DNA of 64,000 nt. Origin: Shewanella mesophila. GTDB taxonomy: Bacteria; Pseudomonadota; Gammaproteobacteria; Enterobacterales; Shewanellaceae. The notes beneath the pieces were generated by a model. That model had not been told where the DNA came from, did no database searches, and was given only the letters and a program-made list of their open reading frames with translations. Within the stretch, counting starts at the first letter, position 1, and each line of letters starts with the position of its first letter. The translations under genes and the position numbers were made by a program. Of this stretch, positions 1 to 7,847 are shown piece by piece. The stretch lies in contig NZ_CP080421.1 in NCBI RefSeq assembly GCF_019457515.1, positions 2,852,001-2,916,000 on the forward strand. Reading direction: 5' to 3'.

Positions 1-888
1 GCCATTGCCCAATGACTCTGTAACGATCGTTGCGGGGTCAGTCGACGTATGAGAGCCTAACTCATCAAACTTAATTACCGCTCCCTTCCAACCGCCGGCT
101 GTAACAGCGGGAACATCGAGCGTATCAGCTAACCCATCTCCAGTAGTATCCCTATCGTAAACCCCTGCGGCACCAGCCACATTTACTTGCTTACCGTCAA
201 CCGCATAGAAGGCAACCCAATTGCTTTCGCCATTATAGGCGGCATCCTGTGGACGAACGAAGTAGGTGGTCATCACATGCGGCTCTCCCAGAGAATCATA
301 CATGGTAATAGCAGTAGAGTTATTATAAGTATCTCGATCACTTGGATCGAAAAGCGCTGGATCATGAGTTGAATCGCCAGCATTGAGGTTCATCTGTATA
401 CCTATGTTCTCCGTCTTCTTCGGGCTACCAGCAGTGTCAGGGATTCTAACAGGTTTAGTCTCGGTTAAGCTCACTGAAGTTGAATTCCCCTCTTTATCCA
501 CCTCAAATGTCTGCAAAAAATTCCCTTGTGAATCTACAAGGTAGCTGTTTGCATCAACTTTAAACGCACCAGCTCTTGTATAGGTTAAGTCTTGAGACCC
601 CACACTTGATGAGGTAACAAAAAAACCACTGCCGTTAATGGCCATGTCCAGTGCATTGTTAGTAAATTGCAGACTCCCCTGATGAAACTGCTGCGCAACT
701 TGGCTGGTAGTGGCACCACCACCGACAGCCGTTTTACCATTAGCAAAAATAGAGTTTGCATATACATCTGCAAATTCAGCTCTCGACTCTTTAAAGCCGA
801 TACTATTGACATTAGCAATGTTATTTGCGGTGGTATTCAAATCTTTCTGCGCTGCCGCTATACCACTCAATGCAATGTTAAATGACAT
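1..888 (-). CDS. flgE: Flagellar hook protein FlgE (N-terminal part)
   Basis: FlgE polymerises into the extracellular hook joining the flagellar rod to the filament. The first 296 codons are visible and the frame is still open at base 1, so the C-terminus lies outside the window. The start MSFNIALSGIAAAQ and the motif ANNIANVNSIGF (about residues 21-32) are the rod/hook N-terminal signature; a FlgE D1-type region with TRAGAFKVD and a DxLG-type segment (MYDSLGEPH) follows. The start is ATG at 886-888, 62 bases after flgD, preceded by GAGGTG. It is the fourth gene of the flgBCDE operon and probably uses the sigma-54 promoter ahead of flgB. Identification is secure; the full length is unknown. 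Confidence 0.95.
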   Translation of the reverse strand, partial: MSFNIALSGIAAAQKDLNTTANNIANVNSIGFKESRAEFADVYANSIFANGKTAVGGGATTSQVAQQFHQGSLQFTNNALDMAINGSGFFVTSSSVGSQDLTYTRAGAFKVDANSYLVDSQGNFLQTFEVDKEGNSTSVSLTETKPVRIPDTAGSPKKTENIGIQMNLNAGDSTHDPALFDPSDRDTYNNSTAITMYDSLGEPHVMTTYFVRPQDAAYNGESNWVAFYAVDGKQVNVAGAAGVYDRDTTGDGLADTLDVPAVTAGGWKGAVIKFDELGSHTSTDPATIVTESLGNG

Positions 889-950
889 AATTCACCTCAT
901 TAAATATCAATTTTTCGTCTTGGACCTTATGCCCTAACTCTCTGCTTCAT

Positions 951-1739
951 CTATGTTTCAGAAACGGCAAGTACATCACCTAACTTAATACCGCCAATGC
1001 CTCTAAGGTTCAAAATTGCCCCCGTACTAGCCGTTCCTAAAGACACGCTAGTGACATGCGCATAAGTTGAAACAGCCAAATCTTGACTTTCACCATCGAC
1101 CAGTCCACTCGCTTTAATCGAGTAATTACCACTGGTCACAGGTTCACCATTTTTATCTAGGCCATCCCAAGCGACATCAATATTGCCACCTGCGCTGCCA
1201 TCAATCGTAAAGGTTTTAACCAGCTGTCCTTTCTCATCTTCGATACGAACAGTAATTTTTTCAATTGCTTCTGGCGTACTAACAATCCCTTTCAACGTTG
1301 GGTCTTCAGCAGATATATGCCCAGTATCCGATGGGATCAATACCTTCTGTCCTACCAATCCAGATGCCTGCAGCGCTTGGCTTGATGTCATCACCGTATT
1401 GAGATTAACAATCTCTTCATTCAACTTGGTAATACCATCAACCGTCGAAAATGAAGCCATTTGTGCAATCATCTGATCATTGTCCACAGGCTTAAACGGG
1501 TCTTGCATCGACAACTGTTGACTGAGCAAAGAGAAAAAGTCTTCTTGGGTTAACTCCTGACTTTTTGCTTCTGGAATATTGGACTCTTGGGGTAAACGAA
1601 TACCGTCAAGAAACGGGTTTCCGGTTGTTTCCGTTTGCGACGAAGTTTGAGTACTCGTCGACTGCGGCGCAATCGACTGACCACTTTGCGCTTGAGCGCT
1701 GAGTGGAGATTGACTGCTTAAAGGATTAATGAGGCTCAC
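951..1739 (-). CDS. flgD: Flagellar hook-capping protein FlgD
   Basis: FlgD is the scaffold cap that directs hook subunit assembly and is discarded afterwards. The N-terminal third is low-complexity and rich in Ser, Gln and Thr, as is usual. It is followed by the FlgD signature with LTQEDFFSLLSQQLSMQDPF (about residues 63-82) and DNDQMIAQMASFSTV. The C-terminal half has the FlgD Ig-like/Tudor-like region (TVRIEDEKGQLVKTF, WDGLDKNGEPVTSGNYS). At 262 aa it is slightly longer than the enterobacterial form. It starts 10 bases after flgC, within the same leftward operon. Confidence 0.97.
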   Translation of the reverse strand: MSLINPLSSQSPLSAQAQSGQSIAPQSTSTQTSSQTETTGNPFLDGIRLPQESNIPEAKSQELTQEDFFSLLSQQLSMQDPFKPVDNDQMIAQMASFSTVDGITKLNEEIVNLNTVMTSSQALQASGLVGQKVLIPSDTGHISAEDPTLKGIVSTPEAIEKITVRIEDEKGQLVKTFTIDGSAGGNIDVAWDGLDKNGEPVTSGNYSIKASGLVDGESQDLAVSTYAHVTSVSLGTASTGAILNLRGIGGIKLGDVLAVSET

Positions 1740-1749
1740 TGCTTACCTC

Positions 1750-2169
1750 CTAGGAATTGCCAATACGTAATGTTTGCTGCAGCATAGATTTTGCCGCCTC
1801 AGCAACTTGTACGTTCATTTGATAAGAGCGTGATGCCGAGATCATATTTGCCATCTCTTCCATCACATTTACATTCGGTTTATAGATATAGCCATCGGCA
1901 TCCGCTAACGGATGATCCGGAGAGTATTCCTTCTGTAATGGTTTATCACTTTCCACAATCCCTGAGACTTTTACGCCCTGAGAGGTTTGTTGCTGATGAG
2001 ACGCTTTGGCCATCTCGGCTTCGAATACAGGATGACGCGCACGATAAGTCTGATCGATACTGCTCGAAACGGAATCAGCGTTTGCAATATTACTCGCGGT
2101 TGTATTCAACCGAATTGACTGAGCCGACATGCCTGAGCCTGCTACATCAAAGATATTAAATAAGCTCAT
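1750..2169 (-). CDS. flgC: Flagellar proximal rod protein FlgC
   Basis: FlgC is a proximal-rod subunit crossing the periplasm between the MS ring and the distal rod. It is 139 aa, normal for the family. The N-terminal rod signature LNTTASNIANADS (about residues 21-33) and the C-terminal ANMISASRSYQMNVQVAEAAK helix typical of rod, hook and basal-body proteins are both present. Only two bases separate its ATG from the flgB stop codon, so translation is probably coupled. Confidence 0.98.
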   Translation of the reverse strand: MSLFNIFDVAGSGMSAQSIRLNTTASNIANADSVSSSIDQTYRARHPVFEAEMAKASHQQQTSQGVKVSGIVESDKPLQKEYSPDHPLADADGYIYKPNVNVMEEMANMISASRSYQMNVQVAEAAKSMLQQTLRIGNS

Positions 2170-2171
2170 AA

Positions 2172-2570
2172 TTAATTTCCTTTAAGTGCCTTTTTTAGAC
2201 CAGAAAACTTACTGTCTAAAAAACCGAGTGACATCTGATATTCCAGCGCATTTTGCATAAACTCAGACTGCTCTTGCTGTATATCTACCGTATTACCATC
2301 ACCTGTATCGGGCTGGTTCGGCACTCTATAACTAATGTGTTGTTGACTAAGAGCTGCCAAATCAAAGTGTTTTTCATTACTGCGACTCATAGCCAGTCCA
2401 CTTTGAGTGGTTCGTGCCGCCTGCAATGCCTTATCAAAATCGAGATCTTTAGCTTTGTAATGAGGAGTATCGGCATTGGCAATATTGGAGGAGATAACTT
2501 GAGCACGCGCCGAGCGTATCCCCAAAGTATACTGATGCACCCCCAGTGCCTTATCAAAACTAATCGCCAT
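2172..2570 (-). CDS. flgB: Flagellar rod protein FlgB
   Basis: FlgB is the proximal rod protein nearest the MS ring and export gate. It is 132 aa. The signature [19 protein letters not shown] (about residues 28-46) is diagnostic for FlgB, and the C-terminal [20 protein letters not shown] helix matches the family. The ATG at 2568-2570 follows an AGGAGG-type ribosome site. It heads the flgBCDE operon; a sigma-54 promoter lies 34 bases upstream of its start codon. Confidence 0.98.
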   Translation of the reverse strand: MAISFDKALGVHQYTLGIRSARAQVISSNIANADTPHYKAKDLDFDKALQAARTTQSGLAMSRSNEKHFDLAALSQQHISYRVPNQPDTGDGNTVDIQQEQSEFMQNALEYQMSLGFLDSKFSGLKKALKGN

Positions 2571-2603
2571 AAAATTGCCTCCTCATACAGATGCAATAAT
2601 CAA

Positions 2604-2619
2604 AGCAATAGTCGTGCCA
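2604..2619 (-). promoter_or_regulatory. Sigma-54 promoter of flgBCDE
   Basis: On the minus strand the sequence reads TGGCACG-ACTA-TTGCT, a full match to the RpoN -24/-12 consensus with the invariant GG and GC ten bases apart. It sits just upstream of flgB. In Vibrio and Shewanella, rod and hook operons are class III genes driven by RpoN with FlrC, which fits. Confidence 0.88.
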
Positions 2620-2721
2620 AATAAAGTTGGTAAGCGCTAATTAGATTAACAATGAAGCAGGCATAAAAAATGCCAGCCTTGGCTGACATTATTATTACTG
2701 TAATTTCAAACGTAAAGATGA

Positions 2722-3555
2722 CTAGGTACGCTTTTGATAGTAGATCCCAGGATTACAACGGACCATATCAAACTCTTCCGTCAACCCTGCGATAGACTCT
2801 GATGCACCTAAAAAAAGGATTCCCTTAGGATTTAATGCGGCAGCAAATTGCCGCAAGATTTTAGCCTTTGCCTCTGGGGCAAAATAGATCAGTACATTAC
2901 GACAGAAGATTATGTCGAATTTACCGAGCAAGGTATAACTATCTAATAAATTATGCGCTCTAAAATTGACTAAACGTTTAACGTTCGCCTTTATCGTCAT
3001 GGAACTCGTACCTGAAGACTCAAAAAACTGACGCTTACGCTCATCCGACAACCCTCTACCTAGCGCCAAATTATCGTACTCAGCATTTTTGCAACGCTCC
3101 AACATAGATGGTGATAGATCTGTCGCTAAAATTGACGCACTTCCAGGCAATGCTCCAGGTTTACGTTGTTGATATTCTAATATGGTCATCGCCAGAGAAT
3201 AAGGTTCTTGGCCTGAAGAGCAGGCTGCTGACCAGATTTTTAACGGGCGTCCCAAGCGAGAGTATTCGGGCAATAAACTATTAGCAAGCAATTCAAAAGG
3301 GTAGCGGTCACGGAACCATAACGTTTCGTTAGTGGTCATCGCATCGATCACCTCAGCCCGTAACTGACGCTCGGCGGGCTTCATAGAATGCTTAACCACT
3401 TCTGACAACGATGGTAGGTTATGTTTCCCCATCAAGGGCGCTAAGCGACTACGTACTAAATATTGCTTATTATCGCCCAACACTATACCGCTGTGTTGTT
3501 CCAGAAATAATCTAAATTGGTTGTACTCAGCTTCTGCAAGTGATTTATTCGGCAC
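2722..3555 (-). CDS. cheR: Chemotaxis protein methyltransferase CheR
   Basis: CheR transfers methyl groups from S-adenosylmethionine to glutamates on chemoreceptors, setting adaptation. The 277-aa protein has the helical CheR N-domain, then NETLWFRD (about 76-83), the SAM-binding motif IWSAACSSGQEPYSLAM (about 106-122) and FDIIFCRNVLIYF near the catalytic site. No C-terminal pentapeptide-binding extension or TPR is visible. The ATG follows an isolated weak ribosome site. The location between cheV and the flgB operon is the usual polar-flagellar arrangement. A 160-base gap separates it from cheV, so it may have its own promoter. Confidence 0.96.
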   Translation of the reverse strand: MPNKSLAEAEYNQFRLFLEQHSGIVLGDNKQYLVRSRLAPLMGKHNLPSLSEVVKHSMKPAERQLRAEVIDAMTTNETLWFRDRYPFELLANSLLPEYSRLGRPLKIWSAACSSGQEPYSLAMTILEYQQRKPGALPGSASILATDLSPSMLERCKNAEYDNLALGRGLSDERKRQFFESSGTSSMTIKANVKRLVNFRAHNLLDSYTLLGKFDIIFCRNVLIYFAPEAKAKILRQFAAALNPKGILFLGASESIAGLTEEFDMVRCNPGIYYQKRT

Positions 3556-3716
3556 CTTGATATCCCAATATCAAAAAAGAAAACAGGCTACAACATACAC
3601 TATAGCAAGCTTTAAACAGCTCAGCGTTATACATGAGCCTTCTAGTTGAAACAAGTATAAACTTATCAAATTTAGGCGCTTGCAATACTTACGCTCAAAT
3701 AAAAAGCCAACTCCAA

Positions 3717-4637
3717 TTACAAACTCAAATGCTTATTCACCGCAGCGGCTAACTCATCGGGATTAAACTTCGCAATAAAGTCATTCGCGCCAACTTTCTC
3801 GACCATTGCCTGATTAAACACGCCACTTAACGAGGTATGCAAAACCACTTTGATGTCTTTCAATTTAGGATTATTGCGGATCTCTGCAGTTAGCGTATAA
3901 CCATCCATCTCTGGCATCTCGATATCAGAGATGATCAAAGGGATCTCTATGGCAACATTATCCATCTCAGCCGCAACACTCACTAACTTATCCAATGCCT
4001 CCCGGCCATCTTTGGCGGTATCGATCTGTAAGTTGAGTGACTCCAATGCTCTGACAATTTGCTTCCTCGCTACAGCTGAATCATCAATCACCATAATATG
4101 ATAATGACGCTCCCGATCTATGGTGAGTTTTTCGTCGACTTCATGACTGATCTGAGTTTTAACAGGTGAAATTTCATCGAGGATCTTCTCTACATCCAAA
4201 ATTTCAACCAATTCCCCCTCGATCTCTGTCACCGCAGTAAGATAGGAATAGCGTCCAGCCCCCTGTGGTGGTGGCAAAATAGCTTCCCAGTTCATATTAA
4301 TGATCCGCTCAACAGACTTAACTAGAAAGCCCTGAACACTGCGATTATATTCGGAGATAATAATAAAGCAATCTGACGTATCTTCGATTGGACGCCCGCC
4401 CGTTGCCGCGCTTAAATCGATCACTGAAATGGTTTGCCCGCGAATATGAGCAACACCTCGAACGACAGAGTTTAACTTAGGTAAAGCCGTCAATGGAGGG
4501 CATTGAAGCACCTCTTTAACCTTAAATACGTTGATCCCAAACCGCTGGCGACCATTTAACTTAAATAACAACAACTCTAAGCGGTTTTGTCCTACAAGTT
4601 GGGTTCTTTTATTAACTGAATCAAGAATACTCGACAT
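3717..4637 (-). CDS. cheV: Chemotaxis coupling protein CheV (CheW plus receiver)
   Basis: CheV couples receptors to CheA and can itself be phosphorylated. An N-terminal CheW-like domain (about residues 20-165, with FGINVFKVKEVL and GVAHIRGQTISVIDLS) is fused to a response-regulator receiver domain (about 178-306). Receiver residues are in place: the acidic pair in MVIDDSA, phospho-acceptor Asp238 in SDIEMPEMDG, Thr268 and Lys290. Length 306 aa is standard. It is transcribed leftward and divergently from flgA. Confidence 0.97.
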   Translation of the reverse strand: MSSILDSVNKRTQLVGQNRLELLLFKLNGRQRFGINVFKVKEVLQCPPLTALPKLNSVVRGVAHIRGQTISVIDLSAATGGRPIEDTSDCFIIISEYNRSVQGFLVKSVERIINMNWEAILPPPQGAGRYSYLTAVTEIEGELVEILDVEKILDEISPVKTQISHEVDEKLTIDRERHYHIMVIDDSAVARKQIVRALESLNLQIDTAKDGREALDKLVSVAAEMDNVAIEIPLIISDIEMPEMDGYTLTAEIRNNPKLKDIKVVLHTSLSGVFNQAMVEKVGANDFIAKFNPDELAAAVNKHLSL

Positions 4638-4844
4638 AATGCCTTTGCCCTGTTGTCGGGTGAATGCGAAGCCACCTCATGTTTATCATGAGTATAGGCA
4701 TACTAATTGCTTTATCTAACTATATGACAACCAGACCTTAATTTTGTCAAATTTATGACTCTAATTTTCATAATAAATGTCAAAATTTTCGGCCACAAAC
4801 AGAAGTATAGGTGCAATCTGGCAGTTCAAGCTAGTCTATTCAAT

Positions 4845-5552
4845 ATGAAAAACAAAATTTGGTATTTTTTAGCCGCTGTAGTCTGTTCTAACCCTGTCTT
4901 GGGGTCGGAAACTGCAACTGTGCCCTCTTTAACGACAATTTCAAACTTAGCGATAGATGTGATTCAGTCAAAAATAACGGTACCAAATAATGCTAAAGTA
5001 GAGATCAGTCCACAAAGCCTAGACACTCGTTTATCACCGCCAGCTTGCAGTTCTGAGATTAAAGCGGAAATCGCTAGCGATAGAGAAGTTGGGCGTAACA
5101 ACACGGTTAAAATAAGTTGTGAAACACCTAGTCTGCAATATCCTTGGCAAATATTTATCTCTGTTCGTGTTGATATTCTTTACCCCGTAGTTGTAGCGAC
5201 TCAGACCTTAGGTCCAGGTGATATCATCGCCACAGATCAAGTAAAGATTGAGTATATTGACCAAACCAACCTACGTGGACAGCAATTTGATCAGCTAGCT
5301 CAGGTGACGGGCACCAGAGTTAAACGCAGAATTGCCTCCAACCAACCTATTTTTAATAATAACCTTTGTTTTGTTTGCAAAGGCGATATGGTGTCAATCT
5401 TTGCTCGCTCTGCAAGTTTTGAGATAAAGACTATAGGTGAAGCCTTAACTGACGGCAATTTAGGTGACCGAATACAAGTAAAGAACAGTAAATCCCATAA
5501 AACAATAGAGGCTGCAGTGATCAACATAGGTGAAGTAGAAGTTAGAATGTAA
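4845..5552 (+). CDS. flgA: Flagellar P-ring assembly chaperone FlgA
   Basis: FlgA is the periplasmic chaperone for P-ring polymerisation around the rod. I start it at ATG 4845 (MKNKIWYFLAAVVCSNPVLGS), because that begins a clean Sec signal peptide; the frame is open further upstream to 4755. The mature protein has the ChapFlgA/SAF domain: VVVATQTLGPGDIIATDQVK, then TRVKRRIASNQPI and a C-terminal GDRIQVKNSKSHKTIEAAV strand set. Length from this start is 235 aa. It lies directly upstream of flgM-flgN, in the conserved order, and divergent from cheV. Confidence 0.92.
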   Translation: MKNKIWYFLAAVVCSNPVLGSETATVPSLTTISNLAIDVIQSKITVPNNAKVEISPQSLDTRLSPPACSSEIKAEIASDREVGRNNTVKISCETPSLQYPWQIFISVRVDILYPVVVATQTLGPGDIIATDQVKIEYIDQTNLRGQQFDQLAQVTGTRVKRRIASNQPIFNNNLCFVCKGDMVSIFARSASFEIKTIGEALTDGNLGDRIQVKNSKSHKTIEAAVINIGEVEVRM

Positions 5553-5604
5553 ATTAGATAAACTCATAACAGTAAAAATTTGCCCAAAGTTGGACAAAAT
5601 TGAC

Positions 5605-5630
5605 TAAAGCTATAAAAGTAAGTGCCGATA
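5605..5630 (+). promoter_or_regulatory. Sigma-28 (FliA) promoter of flgMN
   Basis: TAAAGCT is followed by a 12-base spacer and GCCGATA, almost exactly the FliA consensus (TAAAGTTT-N11-GCCGATAA). The site is 41 bases upstream of the flgM ATG. It allows the anti-sigma gene to be made by the factor it inhibits, the usual feedback on late flagellar genes. Confidence 0.87.
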
Positions 5631-5671
5631 CACAAGTATGTTGATCTCATTTTAAAAAGTTGGAACCCACA

Positions 5672-5995
5672 ATGGCTATTAATATAAAGCAAGTAAATAC
5701 AGGCACTAATAACCGAATCGCAACACCGTCGGCCAGCACATCATCGCAAAGTGCGAGTACTTCTTCGCAGGCGAAAGCCCCCGCTCAAAGCGTAAAAAGT
5801 GATTCAGTGTCAATTACATCTCAGGCTCAGCAATTGCAAAGCGTACAAGCAAAGCTAAGTAATATACCTGAAATTGACCTCAAAAAAGTTGAAGAAATCA
5901 AAACTGCTATTGCCGAAGGTCGATATAAAGTTGACGCAGATAAGCTAGCGAGTAATATTGCGCAATTTGAAAATGAACTGCAGGACTTGAATTAA
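5672..5995 (+). CDS. flgM: Anti-sigma-28 factor FlgM
   Basis: FlgM binds and holds FliA (sigma-28) until the hook is complete and FlgM is exported. The chosen ATG at 5672 (MAINIKQVNTG) has a GGA ribosome site; an in-frame TTG 12 bases earlier is not needed. The 107-aa protein has a disordered Ser/Ala/Gln-rich first half. Its C-terminal half carries the FlgM helices SVSITSQAQQLQSVQAKL and EIDLKKVEEIKTAIAEGRYK. flgN begins 6 bases after its stop. Confidence 0.95.
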   Translation: MAINIKQVNTGTNNRIATPSASTSSQSASTSSQAKAPAQSVKSDSVSITSQAQQLQSVQAKLSNIPEIDLKKVEEIKTAIAEGRYKVDADKLASNIAQFENELQDLN

Positions 5996-6001
5996 CCTTT
6001 T

Positions 6002-6427
6002 ATGGATTCGATAACCGATATAGTCACCAATCAACATAAGCTATTAAGCAGCTTAAAAGCGATTATTGAAGCAGAAAAAGCGGCACTGATTGCTCAAAAC
6101 GCTGATCAATTATTAGCGCTAGCTAATGATAAAGCAAAGTTGTTAGATGAGATCAAATCTGGTGATGAGATGTTATCGTTACATCCTGAAAACGCGATGC
6201 TCAAAAGTGATGAGATACTACTTAAACTTGTTAACCTCACAAAGCAAACGTTAGATGAGTGCAAACAGTTAAATGCACAAAATGAGACATTGATTGAACA
6301 TAGTATGGCAAGCATCAACCGATTCTCGCAAGCACTCCAAGCCAGCAGAAACGCCTCTAGCCTCACCTATGACGGCAAAGGAAGAACCTCTACCATATCA
6401 ACACTTGGTAATGACTTAAAAGCGTAA
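6002..6427 (+). CDS. flgN: Flagellar export chaperone FlgN family
   Basis: FlgN keeps hook-filament junction proteins (FlgK, FlgL) export-competent in the cytoplasm. The 141-aa product is entirely helical, with leucine heptads in HKLLSSLKAIIEAEKAALIA and a long Lys/Glu/Asn-rich central helix, as in the family. The C-terminal tail (GRTSTISTLGNDLKA) resembles polar-flagellar FlgN proteins. Sequence conservation in FlgN is low, so position just after flgM is important evidence. It ends at a small hairpin shared with the convergent flgOP operon. Confidence 0.88.
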   Translation: MDSITDIVTNQHKLLSSLKAIIEAEKAALIAQNADQLLALANDKAKLLDEIKSGDEMLSLHPENAMLKSDEILLKLVNLTKQTLDECKQLNAQNETLIEHSMASINRFSQALQASRNASSLTYDGKGRTSTISTLGNDLKA

Positions 6428-6431
6428 AACT

Positions 6432-6448
6432 ACGTAGTAGAACTACGT
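6432..6448. terminator. Short bidirectional hairpin between flgN and flgP
   Basis: ACGTAGT-aga-ACTACGT forms a 7-bp stem with a 3-base loop, flanked by AAAA on the left and TTT on the right. It lies exactly in the 35-base gap between the convergent flgN and flgP stops. The stem is AT-rich and the U tracts are short, so termination strength is uncertain. Confidence 0.45.
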
Positions 6449-6462
6449 TTATCCGTAACGAC

Positions 6463-6909
6463 TCAAAAATAGGTAACGTCTTTGACTTTTTGAGGTCGAT
6501 TCTGTTGTTGATATAGCGCCCAAACTTGAGAGAAATCTAATTCTAACTCTGTCACATAATGATCTCCCGCGGGATAACTCTTAATGACTTTCGCTCCACG
6601 AATCACCCCACTTACCGACGCTTGAATATTGTCATCAGATAACATCCAATCTCGTACTTGGCTTGATGCATTAAGTTGCTGACCATACACTTGCTCAGCC
6701 AATTCTCGATATGCGGCAATTTTAGACGCTTGCATTGCCATTAACACTCGCTGTGATTGTTCTTTCGCGGGTTGAGTATCCAGCGGGGCATAACCGATAG
6801 CAGTTAATGTTGGAAACGATTCTGGACTTTCTGTTTCCCACTGAATATATCTATCTTGAGAGGCACAGCCTGCCAATATCAATACCATTGCAATAACCAT
6901 GTTCTTCAT
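6463..6909 (-). CDS. flgP: Flagellar outer-membrane lipoprotein FlgP (LPP20 family)
   Basis: FlgP forms an outer-membrane-associated disk or ring (H-ring region) around polar flagella of vibrios and relatives. The sequence starts with a lipoprotein signal MKNMVIAMVLILAGC, with Cys15 as the lipidation site. An LPP20-like domain follows (PTLTAIGYAPLDTQP, QASKIAAYRELAEQVYG, VRGxxVxxxYPAGDHYVTELEL-type layout). It is 148 aa. Its ATG overlaps the flgO stop by four bases, so the two are translationally coupled. Confidence 0.9.
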   Translation of the reverse strand: MKNMVIAMVLILAGCASQDRYIQWETESPESFPTLTAIGYAPLDTQPAKEQSQRVLMAMQASKIAAYRELAEQVYGQQLNASSQVRDWMLSDDNIQASVSGVIRGAKVIKSYPAGDHYVTELELDFSQVWALYQQQNRPQKVKDVTYF

Positions 6910-7532
6910 TGTACTTCTCCGCCTATCTTTATTTTGCCTTGTCCCGCAGATTGATTACGAAATAATAAACCATCTTGCGACACCACAGCATCTGACATGC
7001 TTAAATAACCTGGTAAATCTGACACGCCGACGCTAGCAGAAGCGACGGATACCACTCGATTGTTGGTTACATTAACAATACGGCTATTAATTAATACCGC
7101 GTCTACAGACGGGCTCATGGTAGTGACCAGTACATGCTCTACTGGTAGATCTGAAGGCAATTGTCGCCAATCTCGTGTCAGTAAAAAATCACCTTTGTCT
7201 GTAACTCTGACGTTATCACCAACATTAAGATCGATTAGATTAAATTGATGATCATGCAGAGCAGCAATTAACCCTTGCTGAATTTGTAGACCTAAACTGT
7301 TAGTTACCATCAGCGTCTCTATTAACACTGGCGTTGCAACCAATAAAGGTTGTTTTGGTGTTAATTGATCATTTTGCCTCACCAGTTCATTAGCCAGTTG
7401 CTGAGTTAAGTGTATTACCGCCGAAGTAGACGGCAAATGATTGCCGCTAACCAAAGCTTGCGAATCACGGTCGTCGGTGGTCGAGCACGCGCCTAACATC
7501 AACATAACCGAAGTTAAAAGTACTTTCCGCAT
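6906..7532 (-). CDS. flgO: Flagellar outer-membrane protein FlgO
   Basis: FlgO is an outer-membrane lipoprotein of the polar flagellum, working with FlgP and FlgT in the H ring. The 208-aa product opens with MRKVLLTSVMLMLGACSTTD, a lipoprotein signal with Cys16 at the cleavage site. The FlgO domain follows, with LTQQLANELVRQNDQL, VLIETLMVTNSLGLQIQQGL and GDFLLTRDWRQLP. It is the first gene of a two-gene operon reading toward flgN. A weak sigma-54-like motif lies 115 bases upstream. Confidence 0.9.
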   Translation of the reverse strand: MRKVLLTSVMLMLGACSTTDDRDSQALVSGNHLPSTSAVIHLTQQLANELVRQNDQLTPKQPLLVATPVLIETLMVTNSLGLQIQQGLIAALHDHQFNLIDLNVGDNVRVTDKGDFLLTRDWRQLPSDLPVEHVLVTTMSPSVDAVLINSRIVNVTNNRVVSVASASVGVSDLPGYLSMSDAVVSQDGLLFRNQSAGQGKIKIGGEVQ

Positions 7533-7646
7533 AATAATTCCTAAATAATATAAATATTAACGTCATTCCTACGGGCCATTTAACTAAAAGAGATTCGAGA
7601 GGAATTGCAATCTTAACGTCAAAATTAGGCTCACAGTAAAGAGTAC

Positions 7647-7662
7647 TGCAATTTTCAAGCCG
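7647..7662 (-). promoter_or_regulatory. Possible sigma-54 promoter for flgOP
   Basis: On the minus strand GGC and TTGC occur with GG and GC ten bases apart (CGGCTTG-aaaa-TTGCA). The -12 half is good but the -24 half departs from TGGCAC. The placement upstream of flgO is plausible. This is the only candidate I see in the 7533-7847 gap, which otherwise holds only AT-rich sequence between divergent genes. Confidence 0.35.
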
Positions 7663-7847
7663 TTACTTATAAAGATAATCTACTATTGATGTCATCCCAT
7701 CGGCAAAACAACGAAATACTTTAATGCAATACCTTAATGCCATGCAGTAGGCATAATATTTGCTTCAACACATCATTAGTTCACTTTTGTCATATAAATG
7801 TCGCTAGTCCTATTTTTATGACATATCCATGAATTTAGGAAGCTCTT